Shown here piece after piece: positions 25,995 through 39,700 of a stretch of 64,000 nucleotides of DNA. The stretch lies in NCBI RefSeq assembly GCF_964340395.1, contig NC_135557.1:1707187-1771186 (forward strand). The letters run 5' to 3'. The notes beneath the pieces are model-generated. The model did no database searches, was not told where the DNA came from, and worked only from the letters and a program-made list of their open reading frames with translations. Position numbers and translations under genes: made by a program. The DNA is from Glandiceps talaboti. Lineage: Eukaryota > Hemichordata > Enteropneusta > Spengelidae. Positions within the stretch are counted from its first letter, which is position 1. Each line of letters opens with the position of its first letter.

Positions 25995-26984
25995 TGAATG
26001 CATGAGTGACCTCTGGGGTTAAGGTGTTTGTGTGGGCTAGGACGTCAGGTGAATTTATCAATAAAACTATGTAAATCCACTCATACATATTTATTTAGAC
26101 GCATTGGAGTCGGAACTACATGTAGCAAAGGGCATACCGTCAATAAGCATTAACACAGCCACAAACTTTGATTAATATGAGTAATTGACATAGCAATCTG
26201 CGGATGGAAGTCGTGATTTTCCCAGGGAATGATACGTAACACACATCAATTAAACTGAGGACCTAATTGAAACATTGAAACATTTTAATTTTGCTCACAT
26301 TGTAAATTTGAGTTGTCATGGACTATCGAACAGTCAATTTCAGGAACGACGATTTGCATCGTAGACCTCATGTTTCCATGTACCGCGTCGTTCACACGTG
26401 TGAGCTTACACTACTGTAGGCAAACTGGCTCTGTCTTCTTGGGCTAATGGAATGCGTATGGCTGTCTGCAGACACAAATTTTTCTTTGTAATTTTTATTG
26501 AAAATGCGTAAAATACACAAGATCTGTTGTAGTCTGGTGTGAAGTTTCAGAGGGAGTAATTCGGAACTCTAGTCTGACAATTGTCCTCCAAGGTCATGTT
26601 GATAATCTACACCCCGCATGTACAAGTTACGTCTGCAAGCAGGACTAGATATGATCACACGGAAACACTGTCCCTCCATTCTCAGCCAAGGCCTCGTAAC
26701 GAAGTTTGGAATGTCTTTTACCTATTTTCGTTTTCGGCATTGTGGTAGTGTATGCCAAATATGGTAGTGAGTCTTCGAGCACGCTGTAGAAAGTAACTGA
26801 GCGACCGTATTGAAACCAAAGATACGCATGCGCAATATGCATGAGTTTGTTGATGTCCCTCTAGCCTTGACACAGTTGATCGCATTACTGAAACGCTACA
26901 TATTAGCAATGTAAGCGTCCATATACCAGAGTGTTAACCTGTTTTCGAGCCATATTACGATTTTCATTCATTCTAGAGGGTTCA
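25995..26984. other. Intron 2 unique sequence
   Basis: About 1 kb with mixed composition. Minus-strand frames of about 65 codons near 26645-26909 carry no recognisable domain. I see nothing I can name. Confidence 0.4.
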
Positions 26985-26986
26985 AA

Positions 26987-27227
26987 GAGACAGAGTGAAT
27001 TTACTGTAACTGGGTTGTGCTGTAGACAGTTTGTCAATGACAGAGTGAATTTACTGTAACTGGGTTGTGCTGTAGACAGTTTGTCAATGACAGAGTGAAT
27101 TTACTGTAACTGGGTTGTGCTGTAGACAGTTTGTCAATGACAGAGTGAATTTACTGTAACTGGGTTGTGCTGTAGACAGTTTGTCAATGACAGTGAATTT
27201 ACTGTAACTAGGTTGTGCTGTAGACAG
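26987..27227. repeat. 50-bp minisatellite, about 4.8 copies
   Basis: The unit contains TGACAGAGTGAATTTACTGT, AACTGGGTTGTGCTGTAGAC and AGTTTGTCAA. The copies are almost identical. Confidence 0.95.
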
Positions 27228-27850
27228 GGAGTGTACATTGTATGTAATAAGAAAACACAAAATACGTACTTCATTTACAGGTAGCATGTATGAAAGTGAA
27301 TAGAAAGTCAAGTCAGAGTAGATGTGTATGTGTATGTTTAAACTAACAATTTATAAATTATATTGCAGAGAGTACAACAAATGTACCAGCATATACTGCA
27401 TTCATACAAAAGTCATCAATATTTGACATCAATATTTTTTTTACTCAGGTAAATTATTAACAATTGTGTCCAAAATTATTAGTAATGTAATAACAAGAAA
27501 ACAGTGTGTTAAACTGTTGTATTACTAACAGTGTATCATTGTTTAGGTTTAAATGGAGATTGCACATTCTTTTTATATCACACACTACAAATAATTCAAA
27601 AGAAAAATAAATATCACTTGTATGTGTTTGTTACCATGGTTACCATTGTGTCATATGATGCCATGTGATGGTATGTGTAAATAATCAGAGAAGACATGGT
27701 GACATCATAGTGTTTGTCCTAAGTACCAGTCATACAAATATTAACTTAAATGCACATGTTATAACAGGTTAGAACAAAAAGGGTAGAAAGGTCAGACAGG
27801 AATCAACTACATTATACTGACACTGACAGTGTGGTGTTGTCTATTTATCA
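27228..27850. other. Intron 2 unique sequence
   Basis: AT-rich, nothing recognised. Confidence 0.4.
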
Positions 27851-28000
27851 GAATTCTAGATAATGACAACCTGATAATTCTAGATAATGACAACCTGATA
27901 ATTCTAGATAATGACAACCTGATAATTCTAGATAATGACAACCTGATAATTCTAGATAATGACAACCTGATAATTCTAGATAATGACAACCTGATAATTC
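27851..28000. repeat. 24-bp minisatellite, about 6 copies
   Basis: The unit is TAATTCTAGATAATGACAAC plus CTGA. Confidence 0.95.
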
Positions 28001-28075
28001 AAACATAGTGCCCCTTCTGTTATCTACTTTTTTTTATACAACCACCTTTCCCATGTTATTCATGACAGTGCCCCA

Positions 28076-30144
28076 TTTAACAATGACACTGTGTGGGATG
28101 GGGGTGGGGTGAGGTATAACAATGACACTGTATGGGATGGGGGTTGGGTGAGGTTTAAGAATGACACTGTGTGGGATGGGGGTGGGGTGAGGTTTAACAA
28201 TGACACTGCATAGGATGGGGGTTGGGTGAGGTTTAACAATGACACTGGGATGGGGATGGGGTGAGGTTTAACAATGACACTGTGGGATGGGGATGGGGTG
28301 AGGTTTAAGAATGACACTGTGTGGGTTGGGGGTTGGGTGAGGTTTAACAATGACACTGTGGGATGGGGATGGGGTGAGGTTTAACAATGACACTGTGGGA
28401 TGGGGGTGGGATGAGGTTTAACAATGACACTGTGGGATGGGGGTGGGGTGAGGTTTAAGAATGACAATGACTGGGATGGGGGTTGGGTGAGGTTTAACAA
28501 TGACACTGTGTGGGATGGGGATGGGGTGAGGTTTAACAATGACACTGGGATGGGGGTTGGGTGAGGTTTAAGAATGACACTGGGATGGGGTTGGGTGAGG
28601 TTTAACAATGACACTGGGATGGGGGTTGGGTGAGGTTTAACAATGACACTGTGGGATGGGGGTTGGGTGAGGTTTAACAATGACACTGTGGGATGGGGGT
28701 GGGGTGAGGTTTAACAATGACACTGTGTGGGATGGGGGTGGGTGAGGTTTAACAATGACACTGTGTGGGATGGGGGTTGGGTGAGGTTTAAGAATGACTG
28801 TTGGATGGGGTTGGGTGATGTTTAACAATGACACTGCGTGGGATGGGGGTTGGGTGAGGTTTAAGAATGATACTGTGTGGGATGGGGTTGGGTGAGGTTT
28901 AACAATGACACTGGGATGGGGGTGGGGTGAGGTTTAAGAATGACTGTGTGGGATGGGGATGGGGTGAGGTTTAACAATGACACTGCATGGGATGGGGGTT
29001 GGGTGAGGTTTAACAATGACACTGTGTGGGATGGGGGTGGGGTGAGGTTTAACAATGACACTGTGTGGGATGGGGATGGGGTGAGGTTTAACAATGACAC
29101 TGTGGGATGGGGGTGGGGTGAGGTTTAAGAATGACACTGTGGGATGGGGGTGGGGTGAGGTTTAACAATGACACTGTGTGGGATGGGGGTGGGGTGAGGT
29201 TTAAGAATGACACTGGGATGGGGTTGGGGTGAGGTGACGATGACACTGGGATGGGGTTGGGGTGAGGTTTAAGAATGACACTGTGGGATGGGGTTGGGTG
29301 AGGTTTAACAATGACACTGGGATGGGGGTGGGGTGAGGTTTAAGAATGACTGTGTGGGATGGGGATGGGGTGAGGTTTAACAATGACACTGCATGGGATG
29401 GGGGTTGGGTGAGGTTTAACAATGACACTGTGTGGGATGGGGGTGGGGTGAGGTTTAACAATGACACTGTGTGGGATGGGGATGGGGTGAGGTTTAACAA
29501 TGACACTGTGTGGGATGGGGGTGGGGTGAGGTTTAAGAATGACACTGTGTGGGATGGGGGTGGGGTGAGGTTTAACAATGACACTGTGTGGGATGGGGGT
29601 GGGGTGAGGTTTAAGAATGACACTGGGATGGGGTTGGGGTGAGGTGACGATGACACTGGGATGGGGTTGGGGTGAGGTTTAAGAATGACACTGTGGGATG
29701 GGGGTTGGGTGAGGTTTAAGAATGACACTGGATGGGGGTGGGGTGAGGTTTAACAATGACACTGGGATGGGGTTGGGTTGAGGTTTAAGAATGACACTGG
29801 GATGGGGGTTGGGTGAGGTTTAAGAATGACACTGGGATGGGGGTGGGGTGAGGTTTAACAATGACACTGGGATGGGGTTGGGGTGAGGTGACGATGACAC
29901 TGGGATGGGGGTGGGGTGAGGTTTAAGAATGACACTGGGATGGGGGTGGGGTGAGGTTTAACAATGACACTGGGATGGGGTTGGGGTGAGGTGACGACAC
30001 TGGGATGGGGGTGGGGTGAGGTATAACAATGACACTGTGTGGGATGGGGGTGGGATGAGGCGTAACAATGTCACTGGGATGGGGGTTGGGTGAGGTTTAA
30101 CAATGACACTGTGTGTGGGATGGGGGTGGGATGAGGAGTAACAG
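28076..30144. repeat. G-rich, about 35-42-bp minisatellite
   Basis: The unit contains AACAATGACACTGTGTGGGA, then TGGGGGTGGGGTGAGGTTTA, with many small length variants. A block near 28943-29200 recurs near 29349-29620 with an offset of about 406 bp, showing higher-order duplication. G runs of 4-5 recur on the + strand throughout. Confidence 0.95.
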
Positions 30145-30980
30145 GACAAACGCCCCCGGACAAATTCCCCCCACACAAATCCCCCCGTAGGACAAAGACA
30201 AATGCTCCTGGACAGATGCTCCCAACAAATGTCTACAGTAGGACTATGGCTCAGAATTCAACCAAGAAAGGCATTGTTTTTTAGGGTTACATAGCATTTC
30301 TACTATAGTGCGATTGAAAGACGTGATTTCAGGCGGTGTACTTAAAATTAAAGGTATGGTTTTATCACTAAGTATTTATATGCAATCAGATTCCAGAGTT
30401 CTACACAAATTGTTGCCGATTTCGAGAATCGTCATGTGCTTGACTTTTTGAGGGGAATAGCCCACAACCTCAGATTCTGGAGTTCTACACTTAAGCAATT
30501 CCTATTAACTGTCTTGTCTTAAGCAATTCCTATTAACTGTTTGTCCTAGAACCAGGGTGAGGTATTACCATTTGTGGTGTTTTTATTTCTCCTTTGGTCT
30601 GAAATGTTTGTAGAGTTCCTTGAAGTCTAAAGTGTAGTGCGCATGCATGCGGCATTCTACACTATTTTCCATGGTTTAAAATAGGTCCTGGAAGTAGACA
30701 TATGGCATTCACATTCTCAGGAAATACTTCCAGGCTAATTCCCTCACTGATATTTTTGTATAGAGTATTTCTAGAAGAATAAATTGAACTATATCTGGTA
30801 AGACGCAGGTAAAGGTGTTTACATTGCTTAGACACAGTCTGAGGTCATATAGGGTCATGACCTTTGACCCAAGTATATCCATTTGTGGTATTTACTTGTG
30901 CAGTATGTGTAGGTTTCTTTTTAGTCCCATATATGGTATATGTTTACATAGCTAATCAAAGTTAATATTTGATGATAGAT
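30145..30980. other. Intron 2 unique sequence with small duplications
   Basis: Begins with degenerate GGACAAATGCTCC-type repeats (to about 30240). A direct duplication of TTAAGCAATTCCTATTAACT lies at about 30492-30540. No gene recognised. Confidence 0.5.
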
Positions 30981-30984
30981 TTAA

Positions 30985-31540
30985 TTGTGTGTCTTCATAC
31001 CAATGTAGAAACCATACAAACTAAACTTGTCTGTGTGTCTTCATACCAATGTAGAAACCATACAAACTAAACTTGTCTGTGTGTCTTCATACCAATGTAG
31101 AAACCATACAAACTAAACTTGTCTGTGTGTCTTCATACCAATGTAGAAACCATACAAACTAAACTTGTCTGTGTGTCTTCATACCAATGTAGAAACCATA
31201 CAAACTAAACTTGTCTGTGTGTCTTCATACCAATGTAGAAACCATACAAACTAAACTTGTCTGTGTGTCTTCATACCAATGTAGAAACCATACAAACTAA
31301 ACTTGTCTGTGTGTCTTCATACCAATGTAGAAACCATACAAACTAAACTTGTCTGTGTGTCTTCATACCAATGTAGAAACCATACAAACTAAACTTGTCT
31401 GTGTGTCTTCATACCAATGTAGAAACCATACAAACTAAACTTGTCTGTGTGTCTTCATACCAATGTAGAAACCATACAAACTAAACTTGTCTGTGTGTCT
31501 TCATACCAATGTAGAAACCATACAAACTAAACTTGTCTGT
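30985..31540. repeat. 46-bp minisatellite, about 12 near-identical copies
   Basis: The unit contains TGTGTGTCTTCATACCAATG, TAGAAACCATACAAACTAAA and CTTGTC. Copies are essentially identical, suggesting recent expansion or homogenisation. Confidence 0.97.
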
Positions 31541-31994
31541 CCAGTCTAGTATACATATACATGTACTATATATCTCAAGAGGAAAACTGTCATGTATACA
31601 ATGTCAGAACAGACATAATAAATTCACATCTGCTAAGTTGAATAGTATAACTTTGTGTCCACAGGCATTATTGAGTGTAAGTAGGCCTTGTAGCCTTGTT
31701 ACCCATGTTGTGGGATTGTATTGTGTAGAAAACAGCATACCACATCAAGTGTGATAAAGTCTTTTAATAACATGCAAATCTTTATGTGAGATTGTCTGAG
31801 AACTACATGTAAGAAAGACCATCCACATTGCTATTTTAGTTATTTACATGGTACCTAAGGATGCCAACAAAACATTTACAATCCGTACACAATACAGCTT
31901 TATTGCCAAGAATCCCAATCAACTCATGTATTGTTATACAAACGCTGTACTGTGACAAAAGAAACCCAAAATACTGTACTCGCACATTTACAAT

Positions 31995-33246
31995 GTATAT
32001 TTACCACTTGTGAGAAATTCAACTCTACTCATACATTTACATATTTACCACATGTGAGAAATTCAACTCTACTCACACATTTACATATTTACCACATGTG
32101 AGAAATTCAACTCTACTCACACATTTACATATTTACCACTTGTGAGAAATTCAACTCTACTCACACATTTACATATTTACCACTTGTGAGAAATTCAACT
32201 CTACTCACACATTTACATATTTACCACTTGTGAGAAATTCAACTCTACTCACACATTACATATTTACCACGTGAGAAATTCAACTCTACTCACACATTTA
32301 CATATTTACCACTTGTGAGAAATTCAACTCTACTCACACATTTACATATTTAACACGTGAGAAATTCAACTCTACTCACACATTTACATATTTACCACGT
32401 GAGAAATTCAACTCTACTCACACATTTACATATTAACCACATGAGAAATTCAACTCTACTCACACATTTACATATTTACCACGTGAGAAATTCAACTCTA
32501 CTCACACATTTACATATTTACCACATGTGAGAAATTCAACTCTACTCACACATTTACATATTTACCACTTGTGAGAAATTCAACTCTACTCACACATTTA
32601 CATATTTAACACGTGAGAAATTCAACTCTACTCACACATTTACATATTTACCACGTGAGAAATTCAACTCTACTCACACATTTACATATTAACCACATGA
32701 GAAATTCAACTCTACTCACACATTTACATATTTACCACGTGAGAAATTCAACTCTACTCACACATTTACATATTTACCACATGTGAGAAATTCAACTCTA
32801 CTCACACATTTACATATTTACCACATGTGAGAAATTCAACTCTACTCATACATTTACATATTTACCACATGTGAGAAATTCAACTCTACTCATACATTTA
32901 CATATTTACCACATGTGAGAAATTCAACTCTACTCACACATTTACATATTAACCACACATGAGAAATTCAACTCTACTCACACATTTACATATTTACCAC
33001 ATGTGAGAAATTCAACTCTACTCACACATTTACATATTTACCACATGTGAGAAATTCAACTCTACTCACACATTTACATATTTACCACATGTGAGAAATT
33101 CAACTCTACTCACACATTTACATATTTACCACATGAGAATTTCAACTCTACTCACACATTTACATATTTACCACATGTGAGAAATTCAACTGTACTCACA
33201 CATTTACATATTTACCACATGAGAAATTCAACTCTACTCACACATA
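31995..33246. repeat. 44-bp minisatellite, about 29 copies
   Basis: The unit contains GAGAAATTCAACTCTACTCA, CACATTTACATATTTACCAC and a variable ATGT/TTGT or deleted segment before GAG. Confidence 0.95.
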
Positions 33247-33615
33247 GCAACACTGTCATTGCATTTAACCCTTAAGATGCCATAGACTCCATGCAAATGA
33301 CCCCCTAGGCCAAGGACTTTTTAGGTTGCACACAGTTGTACACAATGTTTTGATAGTGATCATTTTACACCAAAACAGGTGGGATATGGTCTCATCTACA
33401 AGTATATCAATAATTATGAAATATTGAATTTTAATTTACATGAATGTATGGTCAGTAACTTTACTAAGAAATTGGGGAAAATTGGTATAAAACACACGTT
33501 TTGGTCAAAAAAGCATGTGAAATTTAGTTTTTTGATAAATACAAGGATTACAATTGGAAATTGGAAATCTCATTATTTATACATTTCATTTTTTGTTTTC
33601 TTTTGAATTCTTCAG

Positions 33616-33690
33616 ACATATGAAGTTGAGAATATTCTATTATATTATGATGAGCCCGACCAATGGGAGGCAGTGTATAAAACAGATACA
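33616..33690 (+). CDS. TMEM145-like: TMEM145-like exon 3: ectodomain
   Basis: 25 codons, phase 0 in and out, acceptor ttcag, donor gtaagt at 33691. It encodes TYEVENILLYYDEPDQWEAV followed by YKTDT. The NILLYYD..QW.AVY pattern matches the family. The 3' part of this exon plus its donor is tandemly copied downstream with a 76-bp period. Only this first copy is preceded by a normal acceptor and the exon's 5' codons, so it is taken as the functional exon. Confidence 0.9.
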
Positions 33691-34132
33691 GTAAGTATAT
33701 ACCTACATGTATAGTGTATATTATGATGAGCCCGACCAATGGGAGGCAGTGTATAAAACAGATACAGTAAGTATATACCTACATGTATAGTGTATATTTT
33801 GATGAGCCCGACCAATGGGAGGCAGTGTATAAAACAGATACAGTAAGTATATACCTACATGTATAGTGTATATTATGATGAGCCCGACCAATGGGAGGCA
33901 GTGTATAAAACAGATACAGTAAGTATATACCTACATGTATAGTGTATATTATGATGAGCCCGACCAATGGGAGGCAGTGTATAAAACAGATACAGTAAGT
34001 ATATACCTACATGTATAGTGTATATTATGATGAGCCCGACCAATGGGAGGCAGTGTATAAAACAGATACAGTAAGTATATACCTACATGTATAGTGTATA
34101 TTATGATGACCAATGTATAAAACAGATACAGT
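33641..34132 (+). repeat. 76-bp array derived from exon 3 and its splice donor
   Basis: The unit is the last about 50 nt of exon 3 (from TATTATGATGAGCCCGACC), the donor gtaagtatata and about 20 nt of intron. TGAGCCCGAC recurs at 33651, 33727, 33803, 33879, 33955 and 34031, spaced exactly 76 bp. Intact donors lie at 33691, 33767, 33843, 33919, 33995 and 34071. A seventh copy (about 34107-34132) is truncated. Later copies lack a proper acceptor and 76 is not a multiple of 3. Confidence 0.97.
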
Positions 34133-34690
34133 ATATATATATATATATTAGGATGCGTAGAGTCAGCGTATAAATGTTTATTTGTACAGTAAATCTTACT
34201 ATCGGTAATAAGTACTGTATCTGTAAACTTATACATAAGGACGTGACCGTTTACACCAATAAGAAGATATATACTGTGTAGCCACTTTGTTTACATACTT
34301 TCACAAACTGTTAACTTGTTTGTAATTGGGTTAAATTTTTACCATTATTCTCAACTTTAAATATGGCCACTGCTCCGAGATGAAAGACCGATCTCCGCCG
34401 TTCCTTCTGTGGCCGGCTGTTTGACACGGATTCTACTATAGCAGCATCACCAGTCGATACTAGTGAGAAGTCACTGGCTCTACCAAGAAACGATCGATCC
34501 ACGGCATGTCAGATTACCCAAAATGCAGTATGATTTGTATGCGAGGAGATCAAAGGCGCGGCACCATCACATACGCACGTTGTTGTTGGTTCTACACATG
34601 CATTACGTTGTATACGTCACTTTTGAAGAACATTTCTGACGGCTATCGCGTTGTCCCTGCTGTCCCAAAGTAATCATTAAAAAGAAATAA
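34133..34690. other. Intron 3 unique sequence
   Basis: No known gene. A 63-codon minus-strand frame at 34311-34502 has ordinary composition but no recognisable domain. Confidence 0.4.
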
Positions 34691-35560
34691 AATTTACTCA
34701 GTCATGAATTTATTTGTCTTTTTCTTTTTGCCCAAAAGCCAGGGTTTAGTACACATAATTTACCGAGCTGTGGTGCATGCTCGTAATAGCGTAACGTACG
34801 TGGATCTAAGTTTATCTGCTCAGTACTCTCTGCATAGCGTCCGGGCATACACCGTTTACTTATCGTGGCTTTCGACCCTGTCGTATCATAATCACAGTTT
34901 AGACTATTAAAAATATAAATATCTATTCAGAGTTATAATTTTATTGGCTGAATTTCATTTTTTCGGGTTGATTGCTCGAAAGTTAGAGCGTAATTACCGA
35001 TATGTTTACACTACTGTACAAAACACGTGGCTTGTGTGATGATGGCGCATGGCGTCCGGGGATGGCTTATGCACCGTGCACGTCACTTGAGGATTTACAA
35101 CCCAGCCATCTCACAATCGCAATCAATATACTAGTAGTACAAATACATACATTTACTTACAGTTATAAATTTTATTTGTCTCATTTCTCACTCAAAGGCC
35201 AGAATATAATATTAGTACATGATACAATTTACCGAGTGACAGCATTACAAGCATATGCGGTGTACACGTAACTTGACTATATGTTGTGCCTAGCTTGATA
35301 TGCATTACACCGTCCATGTGCACCACCGCGGTACCGATTGTCCATAGAAAATACAGGTAAAGATTTACGACCCTGCTGCTTACTGTCTCATATTTACAAT
35401 TAATAACACTACACAAACATTTATTCACGGTTACGAATTTATTTTCTCTCGAAAGCCATAGTTTGTTACATCACGTAATTCACCGATTTTGGGGGATAAA
35501 TGCTTTGTATAAAACATACCTGTTGTCGATTTACGAACCTGTTGTCCCATAGTTGTCATA
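34691..35560. repeat. Old, diverged repeat, about 230-265-bp monomers, about 4 copies
   Basis: Segments starting near 34695, 34935, 35165 and 35430 share a pattern: a GTTATAAATTTTATTTGTC-like start, an AAAGCCAG-like block, then AATTTACCGA. They are much more diverged than the short minisatellites and would be missed by period-based scans. Confidence 0.5.
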
Positions 35561-36334
35561 CATGGTGACATAACATTTTCGAAAAATTCTATGTGACTGC
35601 AGGACTATGTTCAAATCCTATCTCTGTCAAGGAATTCACTACATGCCTAGGCACCCAGTATATCATTCGATTCATATTCACACGTACTACAATCCTTCGT
35701 TCATGGATTTTGAAAAACGTAGAGACAGACAACTTTAAAATGTGACAAAAATCCCAAAATTTGTGAATTTTCAGGAAAATTAGTCTAAAAATGACAATAA
35801 ATGCACAAATACAAATGTGCAAACGTAGTTTGTTTTCATTTCAGCTGATTGTCACATGTAATTGGCTTTTCCGACAACATCATAAGTTTATGAATTAAGA
35901 GAATCGAAAAAACACCTGAATTTGCCCAAAAATTGCATTTTATTAATATTACTGTGGTATACGATAGAAATGCCGTAGGACAAAAATACAAAAATTACTA
36001 AAAATAGCAGAATTTCGATTTCCAGAAATAACTTGTTGTGAATGAGGATGGTGAACTTCCGCCCTCTGATAGGCTTTAAAGCATTGCATGTAGTAGTATA
36101 GTGAAGATATGAGATTTAAGATGGCGTCTTCTGAAGGTATCTGCGAGCATACAAATCGCATTGCATGATGGTCTAGCTCACTTGTCATGCGATCGTCCAA
36201 CAATGGGTGGCTTGGTCATTTTAAATGACTTCGTTGCATGTCAGACCATAACATCATGCAATACGAGGTCCATTTGTTTGAAAACAACAGCAAAAATCCT
36301 TCAAAATCAATCAAGACTCTAGAAGTCACGTTAA

Positions 36335-36634
36335 CAATGTTCAATTGTTGTCCATGAAGTTGGCCAGCTCGTAGCCAATCGAAAATCATACGCAGCTAAA
36401 TTACATACTCTCCATACTGATTATGTTATAGCTAGTATAAAACGGGATCTCCTTTGCGATGTATTTACAGATTTCATGCATGTTCAAAATTTGAACGGTT
36501 TAGACATTGACTATTACAAACGACCCAAGATTGTCATGGAGTTCGAATGCATTGAAAAGGTACTAGGTACTTTCAAAATTCTTATTGACCAGATACATGG
36601 AGTTGACTGTATTGGTACTAATAATACTTCATGA
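36335..36634 (+). pseudogene. Unidentified coding-like ORF without start codon
   Basis: 99 open codons between an upstream TAA (36332) and TGA (36632). It reads QCSIVVHEVGQLVANRKSYA, then KLHTLHTDYVIASIKRDLLC, DVFTDFMHVQNLNGLDIDYY and KRPKIVMEFECIEKVLG. Amino-acid use is diverse and protein-like, unlike the repeat frames. The first ATG is about halfway in, and GAAAAG|gtacta within it could be a splice donor. It may be an exon of a nested gene or a transposon remnant inside intron 3. I do not recognise the family. Confidence 0.35.
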
Positions 36635-36741
36635 AACTCATGGCATAAGTCATAACATGACTTGATGACTTGTATTTCCTGGATCACAGCCAAAAAGTTT
36701 GTTCCAGGAGCTGCTGGTAGAATGTAAACTACATGAACATA

Positions 36742-39700
36742 ACAGAGTTAAGACTATGTATACTAAATGTATACAAGAGGAGTCTATAAGACTATGTATA
36801 CTAAATATATACAAGAGGAGTCTATAAGACTATGTATACTAAATGTATACAAGAGGAGTCTATAAGACTACATATACTAAATGTATACAAGAGGAGTCTA
36901 TAAGACTACATATACTAAATGTATACAAGAGGAGTCTATAAGACTACATATACTAAATGTATACAAGAGGAGTCTATAAGACTACATATACTAAATGTAT
37001 ACAAGAGGAGTCTATAAGACTACATATACTAAATATATACAAGAGGAGTCTATAAGACTACATATACTAAATATATACAAGAGGAGTCTATAAGACTACA
37101 TATACTAAATATATACAAGAGGAGTCTATAAGACTATGTATACTAAATGTATACAAGAGGAGTCTATAAGACTACATATACTAAATGTATACAAGAGGAG
37201 TCTATAAGACTACATATACTAAATGTATACAAGAGGAGTCTATAAGACTACATATACTAAATATATACAAGAGGAGTCTATAAGACTACATATACTAAAT
37301 ATATACAAGAGGAGTCTATAAGACTACATATACTAAATATATACAAGAGGAGTCTATAAGACTATGTATACTAAATGTATACAAGAGGAGTCTATAAGAC
37401 TACATATACTAAATATATACAAGAGGAGTCTATAAGACTATGTATACTAAATGTATACAAGAGGAGTCTATAAGACTGTATACTAAATATATACAAGAGG
37501 AGTCTATAAGACTATGTATACTAAATATATACAAGAGGAGTCTATAAGACTATGTATACTAAATATATACAAGAGGAGTCTATAAGACTATGTATACTAA
37601 ATATATACAAGAGGAGTCTATAAGACTGTATACTAAATATATACAAGAGGAGTCTATAAGACTATGTATACTAAATATATACAAGAGGAGTCTATAAGAC
37701 TATGTATACTAAATATATACAAGAGGAGTCTATAAGACTATGTATACTAAATATATACAAGAGGAGTCTATAAGACTACATATACTAAATGTATACAAGA
37801 GGAGTCTATAAGACTACGTATACTAAATGTATACAAGAGGAGTCTATAAGACTACATATACTAAATGTATACAAGAGGAGTCTATAAGACTACATATACT
37901 AAATGTATACAAGAGGAGTCTATAAGACTATGTATACTAAATATATACAAGAGGAGTCTATAAGACTACATATACTAAATGTATACAAGAGGAGTCTATA
38001 AGACTACATATACTAAATGTATACAAGAGGAGTCTATAAGACTACATATACTAAATGTATACAAGAGGAGTCTATAAGACTACATATACTAAATGTATAC
38101 AAGAGGAGTCTATAAGACTATGTATACTAAATATATACAAGAGGAGTCTATAAGACTATGTATACTAAATGTATACAAGAGGAGTCTATAAGACTACATA
38201 TACTAAATATATACAAGAGGAGTCTATAAGACTACATATACTAAATGTATACAAGAGGAGTCTATAAGACTACATATACTAAATGTATACAAGAGGAGTC
38301 TATAAGACTACATATACTAAATGTATACAAGAGGAGTCTATAAGACTATGTATACTAAATGTATACAAGAGGAGTCTATAAGACTATGTATACTAAATGT
38401 ATACAAGAGGAGTCTATAAGACTACATATACTAAATGTATACAAGAGGAGTCTATAAGACTACATATACTAAATATATACAAGAGGAGTCTATAAGACTA
38501 CATATACTAAATGTATACAAGAGGAGTCTATAAGACTATGTATACTAAATGTATACAAGAGGAGTCTATAAGACTATGTATACTAAATGTATACAAGAGG
38601 AGTCTATAAGACTACATATACTAAATGTATACAAGAGGAGTCTATAAGACTACATATACTAAATATATACAAGAGGAGTCTATAAGACTACATATACTAA
38701 ATGTATACAAGAGGAGTCTATAAGACTACATATACTAAATATATACAAGAGGAGTCTATAAGACTATGTATACTAAATGTATACAAGAGGAGTCTATAAG
38801 ACTACATATACTAAATGTATACAAGAGGAGTCTATAAGACTACATATACTAAATGTATACAAGAGGAGTCTATAAGACTACATATACTAAATGTATACAA
38901 GAGGAGTCTATAAGACTACATATACTAAATGTATACAAGAGGAGTCTATAAGACTACATATACTAAATGTATACAAGAGGAGTCTATAAGACTACATATA
39001 CTAAATGTATACAAGAGGAGTCTATAAGACTACGTATACTAAATGTATACAAGAGGAGTCTATAAGACTACATATACTAAATGTATACAAGAGGAGTCTA
39101 TAAGACTACATATACTAAATGTATACAAGAGGAGTCTATAAGACTACATATACTAAATGTATACAAGAGGAGTCTATAAGACTACGTATACTAAATGTAT
39201 ACAAGAGGAGTCTATAAGACTACATATACTAAATGTATACAAGAGGAGTCTATAAGACTACATATACTAAATGTATACAAGAGGAGTCTATAAGACTATG
39301 TATACTAAATGTATACAAGAGGAGTCTATAAGACTACATATACTAAATATATACAAGAGGAGTCTATAAGACTATGTATACTAAATATATACAAGAGGAG
39401 TCTATAAGACTATGTATACTAAATATATACAAGAGGAGTCTATAAGACTATGTATACTAAATATATACAAGAGGAGTCTATAAGACTATGTATACTAAAT
39501 GTATACAAGAGGAGTCTATAAGACTACATATACTAAATGTATACAAGAGGAGTCTATAAGATTACATATACTAAATGTATACAAGAGGAGTCTATAAGAC
39601 TACATATACTAAATATATACAAGAGGAGTCTATAAGACTATGTATACTAAATATATACAAGAGGAGTCTATAAGACTATGTATACTAAATATATACAAGA

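Noticed and set aside
23072-26088. Three minus-strand frames of about 965-990 codons (QQSDTPTIRCTNN repeats)
   Set aside because: All three frames are open at once, as expected for a stop-free 16-bp repeat; a real repeat protein would use one frame.
30985-31540. CRISPR-like array (near-identical 46-bp units)
   Set aside because: Units are contiguous with no variable spacers, no cas genes, and the host is a eukaryote.
33727-34132. Additional coding copies of exon 3
   Set aside because: Copies lack the 5' part of the exon and a good acceptor; the nearest AG (tgtatag) would give a 52-nt exon that shifts the frame.
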